Both the position numbers and the translations under genes were made by a program. From positions 62,001 to 126,000 of the forward strand of contig NZ_JH584235.1 of the NCBI RefSeq assembly GCF_000241465.1: a DNA stretch of 64,000 nt, written 5' to 3'. The notes below the pieces were generated by a model. The model saw only the letters and a program-made list of their open reading frames with translations, was not told the origin of the DNA and searched no databases. The DNA is from Sphingomonas echinoides ATCC 14820 (lineage in GTDB: Bacteria; Pseudomonadota; Alphaproteobacteria; Sphingomonadales; Sphingomonadaceae). This document shows, one piece after another, positions 55,072 through 63,633 of this stretch (position 1 is its first letter; every line of letters starts with the position of its first letter).

Positions 55072-55602
55072 ATGAAAGAAGCGTGCAACCTCTGCTGTTG
55101 CGCAGCCCTACCTGACTTGGCCGCAGTGCCAATGGGCGGCGATGATCTCGACGAGCGAGTGCTTGCCACCATCGAGAATGTCGTCGATCATGGCGGAGAC
55201 GCTTGGTGGTTATACCTTTCGCAGTGCCGCGCCTGCGGTCAACATTGGATGATTGCTCAGGAAGAACGCATCTTCGATGAGTACTTCCTACGGCGGTTGA
55301 CCGTCGATGAGGCTAACCGCATCTCCGCGAATGGCGAGTGGCCGGTCGAGCTTCTCAGCTACGAGCGCGTGCTCAAGACAGGGCATGCCTTGCACATTCG
55401 ACCCTGCATTTTCTTAGAGCGGCTCTCTCCGTCGCTGATGTGGGCCGTGGAAGAACTGCGAAAGGAACGGTCCGACATCTCAGTGGAGGAGATCGCGTTT
55501 CTGCTTGGTGTCACCGAAAAGCAAGCGAAGCGACTCTTGGCGGCAGCGTCTCCGGGGTACGGTTCGAGGTGGCAGCGGATGCGGCACCGTCTGGGTGTGT
55601 AA
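55072..55602 (+). CDS. Small Cys-rich protein of unknown function
   Basis: A 176-residue protein I do not recognise. An N-terminal CNLCCC cluster (residues 5-10) and a CRACG pair (about 53-57) could form a zinc ribbon. WWLYLSQCRACGQHWMIAQEER reads like a typical ribbon strand pair, split here by the knuckle. A C-terminal helical stretch (ISVEEIAFLLGVTEKQAKRLL, about 136-156) has HTH-like spacing. AAGGCCGAG precedes the ATG. Base composition looks lower in G+C than the neighbouring genes, hinting at a different origin. It stands alone between the serine hydrolase and convergent PhyH genes. It could be a DNA- or RNA-binding protein or an immunity-type protein; evidence is thin. Confidence 0.7.
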   Translation: MKEACNLCCCAALPDLAAVPMGGDDLDERVLATIENVVDHGGDAWWLYLSQCRACGQHWMIAQEERIFDEYFLRRLTVDEANRISANGEWPVELLSYERVLKTGHALHIRPCIFLERLSPSLMWAVEELRKERSDISVEEIAFLLGVTEKQAKRLLAAASPGYGSRWQRMRHRLGV

Positions 55603-55670
55603 CGTTTCCCTTGCGAAGCAGGGATGTCTCCCTCCCACCAATCCCGGTTGCTCCGCCCCAGCGTTGCCCC

Positions 55671-56495
55671 CTAAACGAAATGCGGCTCGGGCCGTTCGCG
55701 CAATTGCTCGTAATGCACCAACGCTTGTTCCGCGCCCAAAGCGACTGGCTGGCCGTCGCGGAAGGTCCATTCGCCGCGGTCGCAATCTTCGGCGCGGACA
55801 TAGCCGTTGATGTAGAAACGGCGCAGATGGGTGGCGGTATTGGTGCCCGAGGCATGGACCAAATACGGGCTCCACAAGGCGATGTCGCCGGGTTCGAGGA
55901 TCAGGTCGACTTGATCCTCGGGCGACAGGCCTGCTGCGTCGAGCGCGCTATCTTCGGGCGAGCGGCCGAGCGAGGCGGCGGGGTCGAGCGGCAGGGCTCC
56001 GCGCGTGTGGCTGCCGGGGATGAAGCGCATGCCGCCGCTGCCCGGATTGTGCGGATCGATCGCCAGGCCGGTCTGGACATAAGAGCTGCCGAGATTGCGA
56101 TACGCCTCCGCCGGGCGGCGCGATTTCGCGTCCTGATGCCAGGCGAAATCGCCGCTGCGATCGGGCAGTTTCCAATGCAGTTGGTTGATGATCTGCTTGA
56201 TGTCGCGCCCGATCAGCGGCTCCAGCAGCGTCGCCCAGCGCGGATCGAGCCGCGTCTGGTTGAGCAGCGCGACATGGTAGGACGGCCATTGCACCATCGG
56301 CACATGCGGCGCGCCGTCGGGGCCGGGGCGGACGGTGTAGAACAAATTGCCGTGGCGGAAGCTCCGGCCATACGCCACGCCTTCGGCATAGACCTGGTCC
56401 ATCGCCGCGCCGATCGCGGCGACCTCGGCGGGCGAAAAGAATCCGCGCACGATGGCGTAGCCATGGGCACGAAAGTCGGCGACATAATCGGTCAT
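55671..56495 (-). CDS. Phytanoyl-CoA dioxygenase (PhyH) family oxygenase
   Basis: A 274-residue Fe(II)/2-oxoglutarate-dependent oxygenase. The double-stranded beta-helix core holds the metal motif HxD (FAWHQDAKS) and the distal His (LVHASGTNT). An Arg in the RFYINGYVR strand probably anchors 2-oxoglutarate. The N-terminal HGYAIVRGFFSPAEVAAIGA segment is typical of PhyH proteins. No signal peptide, so cytoplasmic. It starts 10 bp after the stop of the upstream PBP4-type carboxypeptidase and is probably co-transcribed. Bacterial PhyH proteins hydroxylate diverse small molecules; the substrate cannot be inferred. Confidence 0.88.
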   Translation of the reverse strand: MTDYVADFRAHGYAIVRGFFSPAEVAAIGAAMDQVYAEGVAYGRSFRHGNLFYTVRPGPDGAPHVPMVQWPSYHVALLNQTRLDPRWATLLEPLIGRDIKQIINQLHWKLPDRSGDFAWHQDAKSRRPAEAYRNLGSSYVQTGLAIDPHNPGSGGMRFIPGSHTRGALPLDPAASLGRSPEDSALDAAGLSPEDQVDLILEPGDIALWSPYLVHASGTNTATHLRRFYINGYVRAEDCDRGEWTFRDGQPVALGAEQALVHYEQLRERPEPHFV

Positions 56496-56505
56496 TACCC
56501 GTCTC

Positions 56506-57960
56506 TCAGTTTTGCGATGCGATCAGGAGCAAGGCGGCGTCCATCGCCCTGGTCGCGCTCGCGCCTTCGGGAACATCGTTGGCGTAAAACGCCATCGTCA
56601 GCATGCGCCCGCTTTTGGTGACCATATAGCCCGACAGGGCATTGGTGGCGTTGAGCGTGCCGGTTTTGGCGAACAATCTGTGGTCGAGCGCGGTGCCGGC
56701 AAAACGGCGCGTGAGCGTGCCTTCGCCGCCCACCGGCAGCGTTGCGCGCCACGCGGTGCCCCACGGCTGCGCGCTCACCCAGCGCAGAAAGGTCACCACG
56801 CCGCGCGGCGTCACCCGGTTGTAGCTCGACATGCCCGAGCCATCCGCAAAGTCGAACGCCACGCGCGGCACGCCCGCCTCGGCAAGCATCGCGCGCACGG
56901 CGACCTGGCCATCGGCGATCGATCCGCTGCCGTGCTTCAGGGCGACGCGACGCAGCATCAGTTCGGCGTGGAGGTTCTGGCTGACCTTGTTGATCAGCGT
57001 CAGATCCTCGATCAGCGGTGGCGGCGTCAGCCGCGCGAGCGCGGCGGGGGCGGGGGGCCGTGCTGCGGGCACGCTGCCACGGATTGCCGGGTCGTCGGCG
57101 GGCGTGAGCGGGCGATGGCGCACGCTGACGTCGCCCGTCACGCGAACGCCGCGCGCAACCAGCATATTGCGCAGCATCCACGCAGCATAATGCGCCGGAT
57201 CATCGATGCCGAGGCGCAATGGCTCGGGCTTGCTCGCAACCGCAATCGTGCCGCCAAGCCGCACCACCGTGCCGTTCGGCGCGCGATCGAAGGTGATCGT
57301 GGTCGCACCCGTCGCCGTCGTCAGCGCGCCATTTTCGAGCGTGTAATAAGGCGGCAGCGTCACCGTCGGCGGGCGGCCGGGCGTGCTCGGCGTGACGGCG
57401 ACGGGCAGTTCATTGTCGTCGAGCGTCAGTGCAGAGGTGGCGGTGCCCGATTTGGTCGGGATGTTGTTCCAGCTCATCCCCGGGCTCCAGCGCTCGTCGG
57501 GATAGAGGCTGTCATCGCCGACCACGTCGCGCACCACGCCCGTTTTGGCGGCGACGGCATCGGCCAGCGTCGCAAGGCAATCGACCGTGCAGGCCGGGGC
57601 GCTCGACAGGCGGGCATCGCCATGCCCTTCCAGGATCACGTCGCGCTGCTTGCCGGTCTGGTCGATCCGCACCGCCGCACCGCCCGCTTCGTCTGGCTGG
57701 TCGAGCGCGCCCAGCGACCAGAAAGCGGCGGCGGTGGTGAACATCTTGGTATTGGAGGCCGGGATGAAGCGCTGATCGGGGTTGATTGCGACGATTTCGG
57801 TGCCGGTCTCATCCGCCACGACCAGGCCAAAGCGCGTGCCGGGGCTGGCGCTGCGCAACACGTCTTCGACCCGGCTCTGCAACGCGGATTGGGCGTGGAG
57901 CGCGGTCGGCAGGGCGGCGACAAGCAGCAGGACGAAGGGCGGGACAAGGGCGCGGTGCAT
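56506..57960 (-). CDS. dacB: D-Ala-D-Ala carboxypeptidase/endopeptidase (PBP4)
   Basis: A 484-residue periplasmic class C low-molecular-weight PBP. It has a signal peptide (about 1-23, ending TALHA), SxxK in IPASNTKMFTT, SxN in the SSYN segment of GSGMSSYNRVTP, and KTG in LFAKTGTLNATN. The long insertion between SxxK and SxN (about 260 residues) is the PBP4 type, so the enzyme both removes terminal D-Ala and cuts cross-bridges. Its products could be taken up by the receptor/AmpG system nearby or simply reflect wall remodelling. It precedes the PhyH gene by 10 bp and is divergent from the S9 peptidase. Confidence 0.93.
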   Translation of the reverse strand: MHRALVPPFVLLLVAALPTALHAQSALQSRVEDVLRSASPGTRFGLVVADETGTEIVAINPDQRFIPASNTKMFTTAAAFWSLGALDQPDEAGGAAVRIDQTGKQRDVILEGHGDARLSSAPACTVDCLATLADAVAAKTGVVRDVVGDDSLYPDERWSPGMSWNNIPTKSGTATSALTLDDNELPVAVTPSTPGRPPTVTLPPYYTLENGALTTATGATTITFDRAPNGTVVRLGGTIAVASKPEPLRLGIDDPAHYAAWMLRNMLVARGVRVTGDVSVRHRPLTPADDPAIRGSVPAARPPAPAALARLTPPPLIEDLTLINKVSQNLHAELMLRRVALKHGSGSIADGQVAVRAMLAEAGVPRVAFDFADGSGMSSYNRVTPRGVVTFLRWVSAQPWGTAWRATLPVGGEGTLTRRFAGTALDHRLFAKTGTLNATNALSGYMVTKSGRMLTMAFYANDVPEGASATRAMDAALLLIASQN

Positions 57961-58096
57961 TCGCGCAGCCTAGGACCAATTGCGCGACAAACAATGCAGT
58001 GCGGCACATACAGAGCGTTGGCCCCGGTATAACCGTTGCGCATGATCGTGGCGATCGGCGGTTGTCGCCACCGCCATGCGGCTTCACAATGTCGCC

Positions 58097-60133
58097 ATGA
58101 CACGGCGCATCGCATTGGGGTTGGGGCTTTGCGCCCTGCTATTGGCTCAACCGGCAATGGCCGATGATCTGGCCGCGACCTTGGCCTTGCCGATTTCGAG
58201 CGGGTTGGTGGGGGCGGCCGATACGCCGCGCTTTGCCTGGGTCGAAAATGCGGGCGGCGTGCGCAACATCTGGGTCGCGGCGCGGGGTGCGCCTGCGCGC
58301 GCGATCACCGCGTTTACCGAGGATGACGGGCAGCAGCTGTCCGATCTCGCGCTGACGCGGGATGGCACGAGGCTCGCTTTCGTGCGCGGTGGCGACCCCG
58401 AATTTCCCGATGGCAGCATCCCCAATACCGCCGCCAGCGCGACGCCGCCCAAGCAACAGCTTTTCCTCACCGCGACCGCTGGCGGCGCGGCGGAACGGGT
58501 GGGTGAGGGCCACGCCCCCGTCTTCGCGCCCGATGGCGAGCGGCTAGCCTATACCCGCAAGGGCGAAATCTGGCTGTGGAGCCGGGCGACAGGCGGGCAG
58601 CGGATCGCCACGGTTGCGGGGGATGTTTCCCGGCTCGAATGGTCCCCGGATGGCCGCCAGCTTCTGTTTGTCGATGAACGCGGGGACCATAGTTTCATTG
58701 CCTTGCTCGATGTGGCGGCGCGGGGGGAGGCGCGGCTGCGCTATCTCGATCCTGGCCTGGGCTTTGCGGTCGAGCCGTGCTTTGCGCCCGATGGCAAGAG
58801 CATCGCCTATATCCGCTTCGTCGATCCGCTCGCCACCGCTATCGGGGATGGCGGCCGCTATTGGTCGATCCGCAGCGTCGAGCTTGCGAACGGGGCGGCG
58901 CACACGCTGTGGGCGGCCCCGGCGGGCGCGGGCGGAGCCTATGCCGGATCCCGCGCGCGCAATCTCTTCTGGGCGAAGGACGGCACAATCGTCTTCCCGT
59001 GGGAGCGCAGCGGTTGGCTCCACGCTTATGCGCTTGATCCTGCGCGCGGCACCGCGCGCGATCTAACGCCGGGCGCGTTTGAGCTGGAGAGCTTCCTGCT
59101 GTCATCCAATGGCAAGGCGCTGGTCTATGCCGCCAATGCCGGGGATCTTGAACGGCGTCACATCTGGACGGTGCCGCTCGCCGGCGGCACGGCGATGCGG
59201 CTGACGCACGGCGCGGGCAGTGAAACGATCCCGACCTTCGCCGGAACGACGCTGGCGGTCCTGGCGACCAGCGCTACGCAATTGGCGTATCCTGCGCTGG
59301 TCGGCGACGCTCTCGCTCCGCTGCATGACGCGCCCTCGTTTGCCGGGTTTGCAGCGCCGGAAACGGTCACCTTCGCGGCGGAAGACGGCGTGCTAGTCCA
59401 TGCCCAATTGTTCCGCGCGCATGGGGCCGGCAAGCATCCCGCATTGGTCTATGTGCATGGCGGCCCGCGTCGGCAGATGCTGCCCGGCTTCAACACATCC
59501 TATTATTATTCGAACGCCTACATCCTGAACCAGCATTTCGCGGCCGAGGGCTATGACGTGCTGTCGATCAACTATCGCAGCGGCACCGGTTACGGTCACG
59601 ATTTTCGCGAAGCACCGGGCCAGGCGCGCGGTGGCGCCTCGGAATATCGCGATGTGCTGGCCGCAGGCAAATGGCTGGCGGCACGGGCCGATGTCGATCC
59701 GGCGCGGATCGGGATTTGGGGTGGGAGCTGGGGCGGATATCTGACCGCGCTGGCGCTCGCGCGCAATAGCGACCTGTTCGCCGCCGGGGTCGATTTTCAC
59801 GGCGTCCACGCGATGGTCCGCCCGGTCGAAAAGACGCTGTCGCCGGAGGCAGAGGCGGCGGCGCATCAGTTGCAATGGCAATCCTCTCCGCTCGGCGCGA
59901 TCGCGACGTGGCGATCGCCGGTGCTGTTGATCCACGGCGATGACGACAAGAGCGTGGATTTCTACCAATCCTTGCTGCTCGCGCGTGAACTCACCGCACG
60001 GCAGGTGCCGTTCGAGCAATTGGTCTTTCCCGATGAGCGCCACGATTTTTTCCGCTATGCCGATTGGCTGGCAAGCTATCGGGCGACGGATGATTTTCTG
60101 GATCGCACGCTCATGCACAAGGTCACGCGATGA
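58097..60133 (+). CDS. Prolyl-oligopeptidase-family (S9) peptidase
   Basis: A 678-residue exported serine peptidase. It has a signal peptide (MTRRIALGLGLCALLLAQPAMA), a seven-bladed TolB/WD40-like propeller (about 25-400; repeated LAFVRGG, RLAYTRKGEIWLW and RLEWSPDGRQLLFVDE motifs) and a C-terminal alpha/beta-hydrolase domain with Ser in WGGSWGGYLT, Asp in HGDDDKSVDF and His in DERHDFF. This domain order matches dipeptidyl-peptidase and acylaminoacyl-peptidase types. ATG 58097 gives a normal signal peptide; an ATG 21 bases upstream is possible. The stop overlaps the amidohydrolase start by 4 bp. Likely releases dipeptides or acyl-amino acids from peptides in the periplasm. Confidence 0.9.
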   Translation: MTRRIALGLGLCALLLAQPAMADDLAATLALPISSGLVGAADTPRFAWVENAGGVRNIWVAARGAPARAITAFTEDDGQQLSDLALTRDGTRLAFVRGGDPEFPDGSIPNTAASATPPKQQLFLTATAGGAAERVGEGHAPVFAPDGERLAYTRKGEIWLWSRATGGQRIATVAGDVSRLEWSPDGRQLLFVDERGDHSFIALLDVAARGEARLRYLDPGLGFAVEPCFAPDGKSIAYIRFVDPLATAIGDGGRYWSIRSVELANGAAHTLWAAPAGAGGAYAGSRARNLFWAKDGTIVFPWERSGWLHAYALDPARGTARDLTPGAFELESFLLSSNGKALVYAANAGDLERRHIWTVPLAGGTAMRLTHGAGSETIPTFAGTTLAVLATSATQLAYPALVGDALAPLHDAPSFAGFAAPETVTFAAEDGVLVHAQLFRAHGAGKHPALVYVHGGPRRQMLPGFNTSYYYSNAYILNQHFAAEGYDVLSINYRSGTGYGHDFREAPGQARGGASEYRDVLAAGKWLAARADVDPARIGIWGGSWGGYLTALALARNSDLFAAGVDFHGVHAMVRPVEKTLSPEAEAAAHQLQWQSSPLGAIATWRSPVLLIHGDDDKSVDFYQSLLLARELTARQVPFEQLVFPDERHDFFRYADWLASYRATDDFLDRTLMHKVTR

Positions 60134-62067
60134 AGTGGGTTGCCGCGTTTCTGGCGATGTCGTCGCTGTCGGCAGTGTGCGCGGCGGCGAGCCCCGACGA
60201 TACGATCCTCATCCGCGGCGCACGTGTGTTCGATGGCAGCGGCGCGCCCGCCACTGTTGGCGATGTGCTGGTGCGCGGGGACCGCATCGTTGCGGTCGGC
60301 CCGCACCTGCGCAAACCGCGCGGCGCGCGCAGTGTGGACGCGCGGGGGCTTACGCTGATCCCCGGCCTGCATGATCTGCACACGCATCTGCGCTCGCCGG
60401 GTTATGATGCGCCCGATGATCTGGGCAAGGCCTATGCCGGCTATCTGCTGGCAGGGGTGACGTCGGTGAACGACTATTCGGTGTCGGGCGAAATGATTGC
60501 GCCGATCCGCCAGATGGTCGCTTCCGGGGCGGTCGCGGCCCCGCACCTCGAACTGGCGGTGCGCGTGGGCGTGCCGGGCGGGCACGGCACCGAATATGGT
60601 TGGGGGGCCTTCTTCACGTTGCAGGCCGCAACCCCCGCCGCGGCGCATGTCGCGATGGCGACCGCGCTGCCGTACCAGCCCAGCCTCATCAAGGTGTTTG
60701 CCGATGGCTGGCGCTATGGGCGCGACAGCGATCTCAACAGCATGAACGTGCCGACACTTTCCGCAATCGTGGCCGATGCGCACAAGGCCGGTCTGCCCGT
60801 CATCACCCATACGGTAACGGTGCAGGGCGACCGCGTTGCGGCGATGGCCGGGGTCGATGCCGTGGGCCACGGGGCCGGGGACGCGCTGATCGACGATGAT
60901 TTGATCGCGCTGATGAAGACGCATCACACCGCCTATATCCCGACATTGGTGGTGTATGAGCCGCAGCAGACCCGCCGTTTCGAACCCGACGAGCAACGCG
61001 CGCTGACGCCGCCCGAGGCGGCGTTCGAAGCAAGCCATGCGGCGCAATCGTCCAAGCCGGTCGCGGCTTATGATGCGAAGCGGTGGGCGATCATGCAGGA
61101 CAATGTCCGGCGTTTGAAGGCGGCAGGCGTCCGCATCGGCGTCGGCACCGATGCGGGGATTGAGGGGGTGTATCACGGCCCCGGTACGCTGCGCGAAATC
61201 TGGTGGCTGACCAAGCTTGGGTTCACCCCCGCCGAGGCGCTGGTCGCCGCGACCGCAACGAGTGCCGATATTCTGGGGCGGTCGGCGGACAACGGGCGGA
61301 TCGCGCCGGGCCAGCGCGCCGATCTGGTGCTGATCGCCGGGCGACCCGATGAGCGCATCACCGATTTATGGAAGGTGGCGCGTGTGTTCGTGTCGGGTCG
61401 CGAGGTCGCGCTCGCCCCGCTTCGCGCGCTGGTGAACAGGGCCGCGCCAACGCCGCTCCCGCTGCACGTCATGCCGGGCCCAATCGATACCGGCGCGCGC
61501 GCCGACGGACGCACCGATCTCGACACCTTGCCGGTCGAGAGCACCGATTCCGGCGTCGACCATAGTCATCTCGATTTCGTTCGGCCGGGGAGCGACGATC
61601 CGAAGTCTCCCGATCGACCCGTCTTCCTGATCGCGCACATGGGGGCCAAGCCGCGTCCGTTCGCGCAACTGGTGCTGCCGCTCACGCAAGGTGCGGTGCA
61701 GCTCGCCGATGCGCGGGGTTTCACCGGCGTCGCGTTCGATGCGCGCGGTAGCGGGCGCTACGATTTGTTGTTCGACAGTTATGCAATCAACGATGATGAC
61801 TGGTTCCGCACCGGCTTCGAAGCAGGGGAGGTTCGCCGCACCTTCCACATCCCGTTCAGCGCCTTTGCCAGCCGCGAGCCAAAGGCTCAGCTCGATCTGG
61901 CGAAATTGCGCGCGCTGATCGTGCGGCTTGAGGGCAAGCCCGGCGGCAAAGCGTGGCTGCAACTCGACAATATCCATTTCTATCGCGAACGCGCGAGCGA
62001 TGACCGGGCTGCGCCGCTGCCAGCACCCGGAGCCCGCAATCCGCAGCATTATAGCGAAACCAACTGA
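60130..62067 (+). CDS. Metal-dependent amidohydrolase with C-terminal CIA30/CBM11-like domain
   Basis: A 645-residue exported amidohydrolase with signal peptide (MKWVAAFLAMSSLSAVCAAA). The metal-binding barrel (about 25-440) has HDLHTHL, Lys in SLIKVFADGW, His in VITHTVTV and GHGAGD, and the catalytic Asp in GVGTDAGIEG. This is the imidazolonepropionase/Xaa-Pro dipeptidase-like branch. The last ~160 residues (VFLIAHMGAKPRPFAQLVLPL to LQLDNIHFYRE) form a separate beta-sandwich like CIA30 or family 11 carbohydrate-binding modules. It is coupled to the S9 peptidase (ATGA). It would hydrolyse an amide or dipeptide, perhaps one carrying sugar. Confidence 0.85.
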   Translation: MKWVAAFLAMSSLSAVCAAASPDDTILIRGARVFDGSGAPATVGDVLVRGDRIVAVGPHLRKPRGARSVDARGLTLIPGLHDLHTHLRSPGYDAPDDLGKAYAGYLLAGVTSVNDYSVSGEMIAPIRQMVASGAVAAPHLELAVRVGVPGGHGTEYGWGAFFTLQAATPAAAHVAMATALPYQPSLIKVFADGWRYGRDSDLNSMNVPTLSAIVADAHKAGLPVITHTVTVQGDRVAAMAGVDAVGHGAGDALIDDDLIALMKTHHTAYIPTLVVYEPQQTRRFEPDEQRALTPPEAAFEASHAAQSSKPVAAYDAKRWAIMQDNVRRLKAAGVRIGVGTDAGIEGVYHGPGTLREIWWLTKLGFTPAEALVAATATSADILGRSADNGRIAPGQRADLVLIAGRPDERITDLWKVARVFVSGREVALAPLRALVNRAAPTPLPLHVMPGPIDTGARADGRTDLDTLPVESTDSGVDHSHLDFVRPGSDDPKSPDRPVFLIAHMGAKPRPFAQLVLPLTQGAVQLADARGFTGVAFDARGSGRYDLLFDSYAINDDDWFRTGFEAGEVRRTFHIPFSAFASREPKAQLDLAKLRALIVRLEGKPGGKAWLQLDNIHFYRERASDDRAAPLPAPGARNPQHYSETN

Positions 62068-62070
62068 CGC

Positions 62071-63633
62071 TTAAGGACAGGTTCCGGTGGGCGGACGATG
62101 CGGCAGCGCGCGCCCTGCGGCACGGCCCGTCAGCTTGCCGCCATCGACCGCGAGGACGCCGTTGACCAATACCGTCTGCACCCCGACCGCCAGCTCGGTC
62201 GGCTGCTGATAGGTTGCGCGCGGCGCATAGCGGCGGGGGTCGAACACCACCACGTCGGCGAACGCACCGGCTTTGAGGTGCCCGCGCCCGGTCAGGCCGA
62301 AGGTGTCGGCGGTTAGCGACGAGCTGCGCTCGATCATTTCACGCAATGTCAGGACGTGATCGGCCACGACGTATTTGGCGTATTTGCGGGCGAAACTGCC
62401 ATAGACGCGCGGGTGGCCGGGCGAGGCGTCGGAATCGGTCATCACCCAGGGTTGCCGCATGAAGGCGGCGATGTCGGCCTCGCTTTGGTTGAACGAGATG
62501 ACGCCGGGATCGCCGACGCGGATCACCGCGATGGCGGCGGAGATCGGGTCGGTCTTGGTCGCCGCCGCGACTTCCGCCAGGGTGCGATTGCGTTCGGCAC
62601 CTTCGCTGATCAACAGCTTGGTCGGCCCGCCGCGTTTGCGCATGTTTTCGGCCATGTCGGTGCGCAACCGCGTGGCCTGCGTGGGGTCGTCGAAGCGCGC
62701 CAGCATCGCTTTGCGACCGCCATCCTGCGCCCATAATGGAACCAGCGAGGCAACCATGCTCGAGCCGCTGGCCGACCATGGATATTGGCTCGCCGTGATG
62801 TCGAGCCCCGCCGCGCGCGCTCCCGCGATCCGCGCGATCACCGCCGGGGCCTGGCCCTGCACATCGACGCCAAGCGCCTTGATGTGCGAGACGTGCGCGG
62901 GGATATGCGCGGCGCGCGCTATCTCGATCTCCTCATCGATCGCGGCGAGCAGCCCAACGGTGTAGCTGGACTCGTCGCGGATATGGCTGTCGTAAAAGCC
63001 GCCCCGCTTGCCTGCTTCAGCGGCGAGCGCGACGACCTCATCGGTCTTGGAAAAGCTTTGCGGGGCATAGAACAGCCCGGTCGAAAGCCCGATCGCGCCC
63101 TGGCACATCGCGCTTGCAACCAGCGCCTGCATCTGGGCCAGTTCCTGCGGCGTCGGCGCGCGCTTGGCCTCGCCGATCACGCGCTGCCGGATCGTGCCGA
63201 AGCCGGTATAGGTGGCATAGTTGATCCCGACCGGGCGCGTCCGCGCGCTGTCGAGCACGCGGCCAACGTCAATCTCGCCGCCGCCATCATTGCCGATAAA
63301 CGCGGTCGTCACGCCCTGCGTCAGGAACATCGGGATCAGCCGCCTGGCCGGATCGTCCGACGTCAGATCGTCCCCCATATGCGTGTGCGGATCGATAAAT
63401 CCGGGCGCGACGATCATGCCATGCGCGTCGATCACGCGCGTGGCGGCGCGCGCCACATGCGGTGAGACCTCGACGATGTGGTCGCCCTTGATCGCCACAT
63501 CGCCGACGAACGGCGCGTCCGAACCGGTATAGATGGTGCCGCCGCGCAGAATCAGGTCTGCGGACGGCGGGGCCGAAGCGCTGATTGAGGCGAGCGCGAC
63601 ACCAACCAATAGCCCAATCCGGCCGATGTTCAT
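62071..63633 (-). CDS. N-acyl-D-amino-acid deacylase (D-aminoacylase), exported
   Basis: A 520-residue amidohydrolase-superfamily enzyme with signal peptide (MNIGRIGLLVGVALASISASA). Family features are LILRGGTIYTGSD at the start, FIDPHTHMGDD (first metal His pair), GLSTGLFYAP, the ITASQYPW segment, SDASPGHPRVYGSFARKYAKY and a C-terminal GHLKAGAFADVVVFDP. These match D-aminoacylase/dihydroorotase-like deacylases that release free D-amino acids. ATG 63633 overlaps the stop of the upstream dipeptide-epimerase gene (ATGA), giving an operon of D-/L-amino-acid peptide metabolism. It converges with the amidohydrolase gene, 3 bp apart. Confidence 0.9.
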   Translation of the reverse strand: MNIGRIGLLVGVALASISASAPPSADLILRGGTIYTGSDAPFVGDVAIKGDHIVEVSPHVARAATRVIDAHGMIVAPGFIDPHTHMGDDLTSDDPARRLIPMFLTQGVTTAFIGNDGGGEIDVGRVLDSARTRPVGINYATYTGFGTIRQRVIGEAKRAPTPQELAQMQALVASAMCQGAIGLSTGLFYAPQSFSKTDEVVALAAEAGKRGGFYDSHIRDESSYTVGLLAAIDEEIEIARAAHIPAHVSHIKALGVDVQGQAPAVIARIAGARAAGLDITASQYPWSASGSSMVASLVPLWAQDGGRKAMLARFDDPTQATRLRTDMAENMRKRGGPTKLLISEGAERNRTLAEVAAATKTDPISAAIAVIRVGDPGVISFNQSEADIAAFMRQPWVMTDSDASPGHPRVYGSFARKYAKYVVADHVLTLREMIERSSSLTADTFGLTGRGHLKAGAFADVVVFDPRRYAPRATYQQPTELAVGVQTVLVNGVLAVDGGKLTGRAAGRALPHRPPTGTCP

